64,000 nt of DNA from Paraconiothyrium sp. Pb-2020. Taxonomy: Eukaryota; Ascomycota; Dothideomycetes; Pleosporales; Didymosphaeriaceae. Shown piece by piece: positions 44,001-54,586 of this stretch (position 1 is its first letter; every line of letters begins with the position of its first letter). The notes below the pieces were generated by a model. It ran no database searches and had not been told where the DNA came from. It worked only from the letters and a program-made list of their open reading frames with translations. The stretch covers positions 992,001 through 1,056,000 of the forward strand of contig JAJUBI010000008.1 in NCBI GenBank assembly GCA_022419385.1. The letters run 5' to 3'. The translations under genes were made by a program, and so were the position numbers.

Positions 44001-45978
44001 CCGTGTGTGACTGTGATTTGGTGATTTTTCGCAGGCGGCTCCGGGGCGATTCATGGCCATGTGCTGCAGCGTTTGCTTGCGCCGGCCGGGGAGGAGGAGG
44101 CTGCTGGCGGAAGCGAGCGAGCGCGAGCACACACCGCCTGGGTGGCAGACGTCATTGCGCGCGGGCACGGCCAGCGCACGCCGGCGCGCAGAGAGCGCAG
44201 GCCCCAGAGCGCGACGACGACACGCAGGAACGAAGAGACGGTGCGTGTGCTCGCAGGCAGGCAGGCAGGCCGGCGCACGTGCATGGCCGTCTGCGCAGCT
44301 GGAGTCGCGGGCGCAGACAGCGCTGGAGGGCGCGGGCCAAAAAGGCAGCGGGCGGCCGGGCATCATTGGGCAGAAGCGGCGCGATCCCTGCAAAGCCAGC
44401 CATCGAATAAGAGAGCCGTCGCCGCACCCACTCTTTGGCATTTGCTTCCTCTGCCCAATCGCTTTCCTACATCTCCCCCAATCATTGCTACCACCGCCGC
44501 CGTCCTATGAGAGCTGCCATCGCCGCCAGCACCGCAGCATCACGAGCTTTGCACCACGGCACGCTCGTGGCCTCCCTACCGCGGGTCCTATTCCCATTGC
44601 AACTTGTGGTCGCTGCTGCCGTCCAGCCTCTGCCCGCCCCGGTGCGACGACCCGCGAGCCACCTCACAGGCTGCCGCGTCCTCACCACCAAAACGTGACC
44701 GCCCTCCGCTGCACGCCCGCTCCGGTAAGCCGCGCCTCCATGCCCGCCGCACTGCACAACTGCGCTGCCCTGCCCTGCACGCCGCACGCGCCGTGCCGCC
44801 ACGGTCGTCGCCGAGGTCGCGCTCGCGACGATGCTGCCCATCTCGCCCGCCTCGTCATGCTCTCTGCTAACTAACGTCGCGCGCAGAACGGGGCGCACAG
44901 GCTCGTTCCAGCATAGCTCGGCCTGCTTCGTGCTCGCCCGCTTCCCGCTTCCCGCCGCAGCGTCAGCTGCACCGCGACTCTTTATACCTAACACGTCCTT
45001 CGCGGCAGATTGCCTGACTGCTGCCAGAGCCCCAGGCACCAGCGTCACCGCCGCTTACCTGCGCCTCTCCAGCGACGTGCATCGCGCGCCCAGCTCCAAC
45101 TCGGTAAGTCCCTCCACCGCCTGCATGAACCTGCATTGCCAGCGCATCACCCCTCCAATCGCCCGCCCGCCAGCACATGCCTCCCCTCGACTTCACCCAA
45201 TTGCTCGTCCCTCTTCCCCGTGGGCTAGCTAACAATTGCTCTTCCGAAAAGACCTCTTTTCCCACCACCGTCCCCGACTGGTGAACGCCTGCAACGGTCC
45301 ACTCCCCACACGGCGAGACCCTTTGAACTGCAGCGCCTCCAAGCATCCTGCTGGAAGTCTGTTCGCGCACCGCCTCACCCACCCGCGCCCAATAGTACCC
45401 ATTGCGCCTCAATCTACGCGAGTCTCCGACGCGCGCGACCCTAGACGCTCGCCTCACAAGCGTGGCCAATTGACAACGCATCGAGCATCTGGCCTGCTGT
45501 GACGTGACCCCAGTCTGCGGTGCCTTGATAGACCGGTGCGTCCGATATCAACACTCGACCAGCAAACACGCGCGACGAGTCGAGCCATCTTTTAATCGAC
45601 GTGCGCACCGAGACACACTACGACCCATTCATCGCGACTTAGATCCGATCCACCTCTCCCCGCATTGGCTACTTGAAACGAAACGTAGTGGCCTATTCAT
45701 CTCGCCTCTGCTCCAGGCATCAGCCCCCACAGTTGTTGCGGCTCTCGATTAAAGTCGCGTTTCTGCGCGTTTCCACCAACCCCAGTCGCGACTTCCTCCA
45801 CCCAAGCGTCCCAATCACCAACGCGCCCACGTCCGAAGCCTTCGACGGCGATCAATAAACAAGTCACAGTCCGTGCTGAAGTGGCGCATCCGGGGTAACA
45901 ACCCACGCCGCCTTCAGTCGCGTACACCAGGCTCTCCTCCACACGCCTCAGGTAGCGCGTTTTGACAAGACCGCAGAC
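41004..45978. other. 5-kb gene-poor region upstream of hapB, with a strand-composition switch
   Basis: No frame has a recognisable product. From about 43100 to 44400 the plus strand is G-rich (with a CAGG repeat near 44250-44275); from about 44430 to 45970 it is C-rich and pyrimidine-rich. Arg/Ala/Pro-rich frames of up to 273 codons on both strands come from this composition. The C-rich part is likely promoter and long leader of hapB; introns in the leader are possible but I cannot place them. Confidence 0.5.
45811..45817 (+). promoter_or_regulatory. CCAATCA box upstream of hapB
   Basis: A CCAATCA, the preferred Hap-complex core, lies 168 bp before the hapB ATG. Further CCAAT pentamers occur on plus near 45466, 45389, 45198, 45155 and 44478, and an inverted one near 45664. 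Some are expected by chance in C-rich DNA. Confidence 0.4.
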
Positions 45979-47061
45979 ATGACCGATTACGCGCAATATC
46001 AACAACCCCATCATGGGCATGCGCCTACCCACATGCAAAACTACCCGGGAGCCCAAAACCCGGGCGCGGCCAACCCATCCATCACATCGCCCACACAAGG
46101 ACAAATGCATTCATACCAACAGACCTCGCCAATTCTACCATCGCAAGGCTATCCGCAACCCGGTGCTGCGAATGCACAACACCAACAAATGAACTACCCA
46201 CAAGGGTACATGCCGGGCATGCATCAGCAGTACGGCATGTCGCCTACGCAGGCCGCGGCCATGGCAACCGCGGCAGCAGCTGGACCAGCTGGATACTATG
46301 ATCCCAACCAGATGGGTCAAGGACAGCTAGCACAAGATCCCAGAGCCTCGCCGCGCATGTCTGGAGGTCAAATCAAGCAGGATGGGCGCGGCCCCCCTCG
46401 CTCTCCAACTGCGGTGTCTAATGCGTTAGGTGCTGGTGGTATTGCCTCGCAAGTCTCAATGAACCCCGGACAACAAGCGATCCAACGAAGAATGAGCACA
46501 CAAATCCACAGCCCTGCGATGCAACAACCCCAGCCTGTTATGGCCCATGCTGCAGCTAGGCCGTCGGTACCGCCCATGTCTCAAGCACCCCAGCAGCACC
46601 AACAGTCACCCGAGCTTGTTGCTGGTGCGCAAGCGGAAGAAGCTCCACTCTACGTGAATGCCAAGCAGTTCCATCGCATCTTAAAGAGACGTCTAGCGCG
46701 ACAGAAACTAGAGGACGCTCTTAGGCTGACGTCCAAGGGGCGCAAGCCGTATCTACATGAATCGAGGCACAACCATGCTATGCGACGTCCGCGCGGTCCT
46801 GGTGGCAGGTTTTTGACTGCTGAAGAGGTCGCTCAAATGGAAGCCAACAAGGGTGGTGACCCCGAAGGTGAAGATGGGGGAAACAAGGAGAATGCCAATT
46901 CCTCCATCAAGGCTACCGCGTCGCAGGCAAATCCGGGAACTAAACGGAAAGCGTCTTCGACGAATCTCAAGGGTGCCTCCAACAAGAAGAAGGCTAACCG
47001 GCGAACAAGTACAAGCGAAGAGGACGAAGAAGAGGAGGATGACGCTGATGACGACGGTTGA
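45979..47061 (+). CDS. hapB: CCAAT-binding factor subunit HapB (HAP2/NF-YA)
   Basis: DNA-contacting subunit of the heterotrimeric CCAAT-binding complex, a general fungal regulator of respiration, iron and redox genes. Single exon, 360 aa. Residues 1-215 are Gln/Pro/Gly-rich. The NF-YA core is at about 222-282: APLYVNAKQFHRILKRRLAR (subunit association), a linker, then the DNA-binding GRKPYLHESRHNHAMRR and GPGGRFLTAEE. The C-terminus is basic (TKRKASS, NKKKANRR; nuclear-localisation candidates) and ends in a long acidic run. The ATG at 45979 follows a C-rich leader. Confidence 0.96.
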   Translation: MTDYAQYQQPHHGHAPTHMQNYPGAQNPGAANPSITSPTQGQMHSYQQTSPILPSQGYPQPGAANAQHQQMNYPQGYMPGMHQQYGMSPTQAAAMATAAAAGPAGYYDPNQMGQGQLAQDPRASPRMSGGQIKQDGRGPPRSPTAVSNALGAGGIASQVSMNPGQQAIQRRMSTQIHSPAMQQPQPVMAHAAARPSVPPMSQAPQQHQQSPELVAGAQAEEAPLYVNAKQFHRILKRRLARQKLEDALRLTSKGRKPYLHESRHNHAMRRPRGPGGRFLTAEEVAQMEANKGGDPEGEDGGNKENANSSIKATASQANPGTKRKASSTNLKGASNKKKANRRTSTSEEDEEEEDDADDDG

Positions 47062-47725
47062 AGAACATGCTCCGGAGTCACATTCTTCTTTCGCTCCTCC
47101 CAGTTTGGGAACTTTTAATCTCTTTTTCTACTTCTATTTCCCCCTTTTCTTGATGATTTACGAAGCGAGTGTTTTGGGTCAGGTCTGTCTCATCTTGCAT
47201 GTTACCCCCTGTTGTCATTTACACACAGCAACCCCACAAATTGCACCACGCTGCTTTCCTCACAAGCATGACGTTCGGAAGGGATATGGTTATACACTCG
47301 GGGCGGACGGTCGGCTGGGAGCATGATACCTTGTCTACTCTACGTAGGGCGACAGAGCGATCTTTGTACGCTCTTTCCTTCCTGTCTACTACTTGTAGCT
47401 TCTCTCTTCTCCAGTTTCAATACCCCCACATTCGTTATTTGTACGGATCGGTTGGGCCCCCGTGCTCCCCGCCTCCTGGCGGGGCTTCGCCAGCGGGGAT
47501 GGTGTGGAGTCAATTAGAAAGGATTACCCTTCATCGGAAAAAATCAATACCTATTTGTTGTTACGAAAACCATGCTCGATGCCTCGATTGCTATTAATGT
47601 TCCCATTGTTCACCCCTTAACTTCCCGTGCGCCTTCCAATACCTAAAGTCCAGGAGACTGACCATAAACAAGCAGGACATTATACCACTATCCCACAGTT
47701 AGTCCTCGCGGTCGCAAATTCACTG
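47062..47725. other. Convergent 3' flanks of hapB and the four-TM gene
   Basis: 664 bp, T-rich just after hapB as in a 3' UTR. An inverted repeat, CCCCGCCTCCTGGCGGGGC-like, sits near 47466-47490 and could form a hairpin. No gene is supported. Confidence 0.45.
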
Positions 47726-48237
47726 TTAATGTACGTACACAATCAGCGCAGCCAGCATAACCACCACCGCCCCCAACGCACAGTGCACCCCGACGCACGC
47801 TCCCTTCCTCGTCAATCCACTCAAACTCAGCCCAAATACCACGAACCAGAACACGATTTCCAAACCGTTGAGAATGGTGTTTGCTTTCAGCGACCAGAAG
47901 CGCGAGAAGCGTCGCCCCGGCGCGCTCATAGATTGGTAGAGGAGGAAGAGGAGGGATTTTGCGCCCTAGGATGGGGGTTAGATGGCTGAGAATAGTAGCG
48001 AAGGAAATGTGTACGTAGTCTTTGTTCAAAATAGAGGGGGAAACACTAGAGTGAACGCACCATTGCTATTGCTATTGTATCTGCCCGGGTTGTAGGGCGC
48101 TTGCTCAATGGTAGACGGGCGAATGTTATAATCATGGCGCTGAGAATGACGACGAGTGCCGTGATGTGGTAGACGTGCGTGTAGCGGGAGCGAAACGCAG
48201 GTTTGCCGCTTAGAGAGTCTAATGTAGGCAAGAGCAT
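47726..48237 (-). CDS. Small four-TM membrane protein of a fungal hypothetical family
   Basis: Exons join complement(47726..47965, 48061..48237), 138 aa. The four hydrophobic segments are VYHITALVVILSAMIITFA, DTIAIAMGAKSLLFLLYQ, ILNGLEIVFWFVVFGLSLSG and ALGAVVVMLAALIVYV. The pattern 'RAD-T-AI-MGAKSLL-LLYQ ... SLKA-ILN-LEIVFW' is one I know from many unnamed Pezizomycotina membrane proteins (MARVEL-like topology). The 95-bp intron runs from GTGCGT to CCTAG; splicing produces the conserved IAMGAKSLL across the junction. Function is unknown. Confidence 0.78.
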
Positions 48238-49118
48238 GGTTGTTTGGTGTGATGGTTAACAACGCGCTGGATGGTCGGCGGTGGGTGCAAGGTGTCGAGT
48301 GTTGTTCGGGACATTGCGGACTGCTCCATCTTCAAGTCGGCTATGAGGAAATTTCGAAGACTGTTTTGTGTATGAAAGTTGCATCCACGCGTGGAACCTT
48401 TAGGATCTACTGCGCAAGTCGTATACATGTCGTATCCGCGCTAAGCGAATACGGTCTTTCGCAGCCAATGATATCACAACTTTAGACATATATTGAGCCC
48501 CAGTGTCATCTTGGATGGTTTGAGGCTGGCTTGCGAAATATCCATAGTATATCCCCTTAGTCCCGTTTTGGTGGGTGTTGCGAGGAAGGACTTGAGGGTG
48601 TATTGATATGATGACACGATAAGACCTCTACTGCTGCTGCTCTTTTAGTCTGTCAGCATGCTTCGTTGATGCCATACACCACCCTTCTCATGTCTGCCAT
48701 TGCAGCAGTCTCATCCTTGCAATCTCAGCGTCCGGTGTACCTCCTATCGTTCTGAATCTGGATGGTCCGTTCCTGGGTTTCAGCTGCATCGGGAGGCCCG
48801 TTCAAATGCAACATTTTGCCCATCGCCAAATCCACCATTCTCAATATAACCCCGGAGCAAGGCTCGGTACGTATTGAAACAATAGCGCTATGATCTCAAC
48901 GCGAATGTCCACAGTCACGCCTATGTAGGAACAATGATTAAAAGTATAGGGCAAGGGTTCTACAAGGGACGCGCATTGGCGTGATAGGTGGGCGAGAAAC
49001 GACATGCTCCCAATTAGTTTTGTTCGTGGACTTGATGAGAGCAGCATCTCCACCACAGGCATCAGTCTTCCACGTCGTACTAATGCTACACAATATCTGA
49101 GGTATCAGGAGATGCTTG
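48238..49118. other. Intergenic
   Basis: 881 bp upstream of the four-TM gene. No gene, RNA or repeat is supported. Confidence 0.45.
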
Positions 49119-49598
49119 TCATACATATCGCGACAGCCTATGGTTTTCTCGTCAGCGACGCCGGACACAGCAGGAGTGGACAAGACCTTACTCGATGAGG
49201 TTCCCATCCGGATCCCTCACGTAAAAGCTCTTGATCTTTCCTCGTGCACCCGTCCGATCCACAACCTTCCCTCCTTCTAAGACAGATATACCTTCGTCCT
49301 TGAATCCCTTCAGCGCCGCGTCCAAGTCTGTACCATCTTCAACTAAGAAACAAAGATCCGCCGTACCCGGCCGCGCCGTCGCAGCCTTCGGCTCAAATTC
49401 TTTACCCTGCTGATGCAAATTGATTTTCTGCGTCCCAAACTTGAGCGCGACTCTTTCGGTACCTGGCGAGGATGGCGGCGTAAACTTTTCGATTGTCATG
49501 CCAAGATGTCTAGAGTACCATTGGCAGGTTGTTGGGATGTGGGCGCAGGTTAGGACGAGGTGATCCAAAGAGCGCACGGCGGCGAGGGGCTTGGACAT
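49119..49598 (-). CDS. VOC-superfamily (glyoxalase/dioxygenase-like) protein
   Basis: Exons join complement(49119..49137, 49192..49598), 141 aa. A single VOC module, similar to GLOD5-type proteins: SLDHLVLTCAHIPTTCQWY (first metal-ligand strand, His), WYSRHLGM, RVALKFGTQKINLHQ (His), then TADLCFLVED and FYVRDPDGNLIELSRY (Glu ligand). The last exon has only 19 nt; without the 54-bp intron (GTAAGG donor, GTCGCTGACG branch, CATAG acceptor) the protein would stop at LIE, so splicing completes the family ending. The ATG at 49598 (MSKPLAAV) was chosen; an upstream GTG in frame is less likely. The substrate is unknown. Confidence 0.9.
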
Positions 49599-49913
49599 GA
49601 TGACGGGTTTCTGTTTAGGATGTAAAGATTCACTATTACCGCCAGGGAGTTGGGTTGGATGTTTTCCACGTCCTGGCCCGCAGGTCGCGGCTGCTATCGC
49701 CGACTCGGCTACTGGTTGCGGAGCCCCCACAGATTGACATGGTTTGCTATTGCCACCTCCTCTACATTACGACGGCTAACAGCTCAGAAATCGTTTTGCT
49801 AGTTCCGATGTCGACCTTCTTCGGACATCCGCTGCATGTCACCTTATATCGAAAGTTTCAGAAGGTACGAGCACGTCAACGAAAAATAGCAATCTACCAA
49901 AAATATGACTCTA
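49599..49913. other. Short intergenic, VOC promoter
   Basis: 315 bp between the VOC start and the ankyrin gene's stop. No gene is supported. Confidence 0.45.
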
Positions 49914-50819
49914 CTAAGGAGCATGGTCCATCGAAATCGCATCGCTCTTTTGCCAGATCTTCAACAGCTCCACCACCTCCTCTCTTCCCTTCAAATTTGC
50001 TATCTGCAGAGCGGTACACTGCTTCCCTTGATTTCCCGAAACTGCGCTTTGATTTGCCCCGGCATTCAATAGCATCTCGACGACCTCTGTATGACCCGAA
50101 CCAGCAGCCAGCCACAGAGCCGCACCACCCTGGTAATAACAACCTGGGACATCAACGTCCGCACCAGCTTCGATAAGTCTTTTTACCAAGACTGTGTTCC
50201 CGCATGCTGCAGCGCCTTGAAGCGCCGTAACACCTTTGTAACGAGATGGCGGTGCGTTGACACTTGCACCATGGCTCAGAAAGAAATCAACTGCATCCGA
50301 GTGCGCATTCTCAGCAGCTGCTTGCAAAGGGGTGCGACCCAAATGCTGAGCCATTGGGCCTACTAACTCAGCGCCTGCCTCCATCAATGTCTTGACGATC
50401 TCAACATTTCCGAATTCCGCAGCAGCTTGGATAGGACTGCGGCCCATATACTTATGCGGCGGCAAGTTTACATCAGCACCTGCGACGAGTAGCCTCTGTA
50501 TCACTGCGGTCTGTCCAGCTCCAGCAGCAAGCGCAAGCGCAGCGCGACCTCCATTGTTACCGCCTGGTGCATCGACATCGGCTCCAGCTTCCAAGAGAAG
50601 ATCCACGATTTCGGCGTGCCCTCGGAGAGCAGCCGCCTGCAGAGATGTCTTGCCGTACCAGCCACGGGGAGCTTCGTTGGAGTCCACGCCTTGCTGTAAG
50701 AGCCTCGAGACGGTGGCAGAATCGCCTCCCCAGGCTGCGAATTGGAGGGGTGTCAGAGCGTCATCGGCGGTGTATTCGTTTTTTTCATCTTCTTCGAAAT
50801 GAATGCCAGGGACAGGCAT
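49914..50819 (-). CDS. Ankyrin-repeat protein with NLR-style repeats
   Basis: 301 aa, single exon. A short acidic N-terminus precedes about seven ankyrin repeats (ALTPLQFAAWGGDSATVSRLL, GKTSLQAAALRGHAEIVDLL, GRAALALAAGAGQTAVIQRL, GRSPIQAAAEFGNVEIVKTL, GRTPLQAAAENAHSDAVDFF, GVTALQGAAACGNTVLVKRL, GAALWLAAGSGHTEVVEML). Most units are about 35-37 residues, longer than the usual 33, with a loop such as PPSRYKG between them; this style is typical of ankyrin tails in fungal NACHT proteins. No nucleotide-binding domain is encoded nearby upstream. The ATG at 50819 is the only one before the repeats; the frame continues upstream to a TTG. Confidence 0.88.
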   Translation of the reverse strand: MPVPGIHFEEDEKNEYTADDALTPLQFAAWGGDSATVSRLLQQGVDSNEAPRGWYGKTSLQAAALRGHAEIVDLLLEAGADVDAPGGNNGGRAALALAAGAGQTAVIQRLLVAGADVNLPPHKYMGRSPIQAAAEFGNVEIVKTLMEAGAELVGPMAQHLGRTPLQAAAENAHSDAVDFFLSHGASVNAPPSRYKGVTALQGAAACGNTVLVKRLIEAGADVDVPGCYYQGGAALWLAAGSGHTEVVEMLLNAGANQSAVSGNQGKQCTALQIANLKGREEVVELLKIWQKSDAISMDHAP

Positions 50820-51380
50820 ACTGATGATATGTAAGACCGGACGTTTAGGTCTTGGCAAGAGGCGATCGCGATGTGAATCTCCTCAGGGTGTGATGATAGA
50901 GAATCCAAAGCAACACCTCGCTAATTCCTATCGGACCCCACGAGTAAGCAACGAGCGGGGTAACGTGAACCCCGAACTGTACATGGCCACACTTCGATGC
51001 ACATTGATCCACGGGTAGGTCATTGACTTGCTGGTCGAAGTCAGCTTTGCGGCTTATCAAGTGACAACGTCACCACATTGGACCACCGTTTGTGATTAAC
51101 AAGGCGCTAGTCTCCTCAATACTCTGTCACTTGATTAGATCTACAAGGATGTTATCGATAATGCTCGTCAAGCAATAACAATAGTCGAACAGCTGCGTGA
51201 CACACCTACTCGAGGTCGGGTCATACGAGCCACTGTGACTTCAGGTATCAAGGCCGCAGATCAGTTAGAACCATTATACGGAAAATAAAGAGTTGTTGTG
51301 TTAGGTACCTTAAGATCCGCCTGATCACTACCTCGCCTCGTGACACACTATCCTTAGTATGACTTGACTGACTTACAAGG
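50820..51380. other. Intergenic, ankyrin-gene promoter
   Basis: 561 bp with no supported gene. Confidence 0.45.
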
Positions 51381-52014
51381 ATGACACTAATCTACACCCT
51401 ATGTATCATCGTTCACTTGGCCCAAGCTCCCGTCACCAAAATATTGGCCGTTGCCATCCTGAGCGGCCTAGAGATGCACATAGAGCCTGACTTCCAATAT
51501 GGGGACACGAATCGAAGCGCCGAATATAGAATTAGTCTTGCCTATGGCAAGATTCCGGGCTTCGAGCCACCTGTGGCTTTTACCTCGTTGGACGTCGCTC
51601 GATCGGACAGTATGACGCGGAGACTGGTCCTCGCAGGGAACAACTTCTGGGACGTATACCCGAAAGAATAGCGCTTGTACAGATGTGGGTGTCATTTGCA
51701 GACTCACACAGATGCCGGACGGCGCTGCCATCCTGGGTTCCGTGCTTGGTACCGCGGATTACGTTAAGAAGATTGTGGATCCCAGAGAAGAGCATTTTGC
51801 GCCGTTCTTCAGCGGCTAGCACATCAATTAGCACAGGATCCAAAGACATTCATGGACCCAGAGTATAGAAACAAATTTCCGAGACTGGTCTAATGGTGAG
51901 AGGATGTTGTCGGTGGATGATGTGGGGAAGGCGTTTAATGCTTCGGTGAAGCTAGTGGAAAGAAGGCCTGTAGTAGATAGTAGCGACGCAGATGCCGTCA
52001 AAGCTTTTGGCTGA
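51381..52014 (+). pseudogene. Decayed glutathione S-transferase, EF1B-gamma type
   Basis: The first part reads like a GST N-terminal domain: VTKILAVAILSGLEMHIEPD, FQYGDTNRSAEY and AYGKIPGFE. A GST C-terminal helix, KTFMDPEYRNKFPRLV, appears at about 51840-51890, directly followed by TAA (51891-51893), TGG and TGA (51897-51899). After a frameshift the end of a GST-like domain (VDDVGKAFNASVKLVERRP) continues to a stop at 52012-52014. Both stops sit where Trp/Gln-like residues are expected and are explained by C:G to T:A changes. The centre (51570-51830) has no clear match. The remnant ends 7 bp from the stop of the GT28 gene on the other strand. Confidence 0.55.
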
Positions 52015-52020
52015 GACCTG

Positions 52021-54586
52021 TTAAACAAAATATCCGGACACTTCGATGGCTGCTTTGCCCTTAGTTGAACGCACAACCAGCTCCTCAAAGCTTCGTAATA
52101 CGTCCGCAATCTTCGAAGCCTCGCTGCTGCTCGTATGCTCACCTTCGGCAAGTCTCTGTGACATGATGGTTTTTCTTGTCGTCGATTTGAAAGGCGCGGT
52201 TACGGATTTCGAGATTCCTTGTCCTGGATATGCCACAATCCCGATAGCGGCAGAAGTTGTCTTCGTAGCGAGTCCGAGGACCCCTTTGCCTGTGCCCTTT
52301 GCAAAGCCAAGCGCACCCTCCTCTTTCATGCCTTGCATAGGCTTCATGAAAAGACCAGATATACCATCAGACATCCCTTGTACGAAGTTTTTGCCTCCAA
52401 CGCTGAAGCCGCTAGCCGCATCTTTGACTTCACGATGTGATTGAACTTCCTCGCCGTAAAGTTTTGGCACAGCTCGCAAACCCTCAGCAGCAGCAAGGGG
52501 AAGGTCTATGATCGCGCCATGGAAAAGTCGACCATTGAATTTGCCAAAGCTTTTGCCGAAATTGGCAATCGCTTTTCCGGTTGTCTTCGCAGCGGAGTCT
52601 TCGGGAGCCGCCTTCTGGACTGCGGAATACGGCGAGACTACCATGTCTCCTGCGGAGGTGACCATGCCCTTGATAGTGGAGAAGCCAGATGATCCAAGAC
52701 CAGTCAGCGGATCCCATCTTTCGTTCGTGATCGTTACTGGCCTAGTTTGGTATCTATCAAAATCAGTCATTCAACAGTCGCTGATAAGTATGGATTGGCT
52801 ACACAGACACCTACAATTTGAGGTCCTTTGGTTTGATTCTCCCTTCTCTAATGAGTGTGTGAGCGGCTGAGGTACATAGTCTAACACTCGCCCCACGGTT
52901 TGAGTAGAGCAATGTAGCTGGGCGATCGTTCATAAGCTCGCACTGCAGAGTTTCCAACGGTAGATGCGCGTGAAAAAACTCGACGGCTTTTTGTACACCT
53001 TGCTCAGTGCTCATAGTCGCAGCGATCTGTTGAACTGATGACATAACAGTAGGCTGAAGACAGATTTTGATCGCTTCGCTCAGTTTATCTGCTGTTATGA
53101 GCTTGTGGTGCGTGGGTTGCGCGCCTGCACCTGCAGCTGCGACCATGCTACCCCAGAAAGACTGGCTACTAGAAGTCAACATAAATTCACATATGGCAGT
53201 TTTCGTACATACTCTCCAAAGAACGGCACAATGATAGTTGGACAGGCATTGCGCAATCCACAGGCAGTAGTGCCAGCGCCACCATGATGTACTACGACCG
53301 ATACGTGCTGGAACAGCCACTCATGTGGACAGTCATCGATGAACAGAATGTTTCTAGAATCTATTTCTGCAGGATTCAAGTCCGATCCGAGCTTGCTCCA
53401 GCCCTTAGAGATGATAGCTCGCGTCCCTGACATACGAACAGCGTCTAGGAGCAGTCTTGTCATCGCAGCAGGATCTTCAAGAACGATGCTCCCAAAACCA
53501 ATATATATGGGTTTTGGCCCACTTTGGAGGAAGTTATGGATCTTAGCGGGTGGAGAGTAATGCGGTGGCTCTCGGAAGAAGAATCCGCATACATCTGGTT
53601 TTGTCAGCATGTTTCATCCAATCTTATGGAAAAGCATCTAACCAATATGTAAAGGCCAATCTGTAGGCTTGGACACTAAAGCTGGCGACCAACAGTACGT
53701 AAATGGAATCTGAAGCATTTCCGCCAGATTTGGGCCCACTGCAGCGTTAATCCGCTCCAGATCAATAGAGGACCTGAACGCATTGATAACATCTCCAAGA
53801 CTAGTCCTTATGTCAACCACCGTGTAGCTGCACGAGTGCTCAGACATTTACCTACCCTTGCCATGTCATCCACTCGACAATTTTGTATGAGACGAAGTTC
53901 ATCGTGCCGGGGTCAAGCTGAGCTCCGCTTAAATTCGCGAGTGGGTGTGGAAAGTGCCTCGTACTGCTCCAAGGCATCGTGAACATCAAATGCAGCGGAA
54001 TTCCAAGCGCTTGAGCACAATGTATGTGTGCAAAGGAAGGCGGATTCGCGATGATAGCATCGGCAACGAATGGCCTCTGGTCTCCTGGAGCAGGTTCTAT
54101 ACAGCTCTTCCAGCAGCCAGTCAGCATCTGTTCCACCATAGTGCGCTTCCGTTGGACATCACCAGCACGTAAGGAACTCATAGATGGGATTAATCCAGGA
54201 TTCTTGACCATGTAAGCCATAAGATCGTGTGGGTCGCCGCCGATAGGAAAGAATTCCAGATTAGATGCACCAACGAAAGAAGCAAAACAGTCATGTGTTG
54301 CTATGCGTACACGGTGACCATAAGATTGTAACTCTTGGCCCAAAGCAACGAATGGTTGGACATCGCCTCTCGATCCGACCACTTGAATGACAATATTAAG
54401 ACGTATCTTCCATGATTTTCGTGGTATTGGGGGTTTCCCTGGGGCTAAAGGAGGACTGTACGCTGGAGGTTCCGGAACAAAGCTGGCCAGGGTTCGAGCG
54501 ATTTTGGAATCTAAGTCGATATTGATACGGCCATCGATCTCGGTATACGCAGGAGGAGGTTCATCAGGATTCAGATCGGCGTCCAT
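52021..54586 (-). CDS. GT28-family (sterol-type) UDP-glycosyltransferase with Vps13/Atg2-like tail
   Basis: Exons join complement(52021..52753, 52815..53165, 53213..53594, 53643..53800, 53856..54586), 784 aa. Residues 1-60 are Pro-rich with PPAY at 11-14 and at 40-43. The GT-B N-domain starts NIVIQVVGSRGDVQPFVALG (63-82). The C-domain has KPIYIGFGSI, the nucleotide-sugar site HHGGAGTTACGLRNACP at about 399-415 and PFFGDQSFWGSMV, formed across an intron. After ~540 comes a different domain with FHGAIIDLPLAAAEGL and, at about 670-725, GISGLFMKPMQGMKEEGALG and KGVLGLATKTTSA, resembling the C-terminal (ATG_C) helix of Vps13/Atg2. It lacks the GRAM/PH domains of Atg26. Introns are 48, 47, 55 and 61 bp. 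Probable sterol or lipid glucosyltransferase; the acceptor is not known. Confidence 0.9.

Noticed and set aside
43120..44874. ORFs of 130-270 codons on both strands in the region before hapB
   Set aside because: Arg/Ala/Pro/Cys-rich products explained by G-rich and C-rich strands; no domain recognised.
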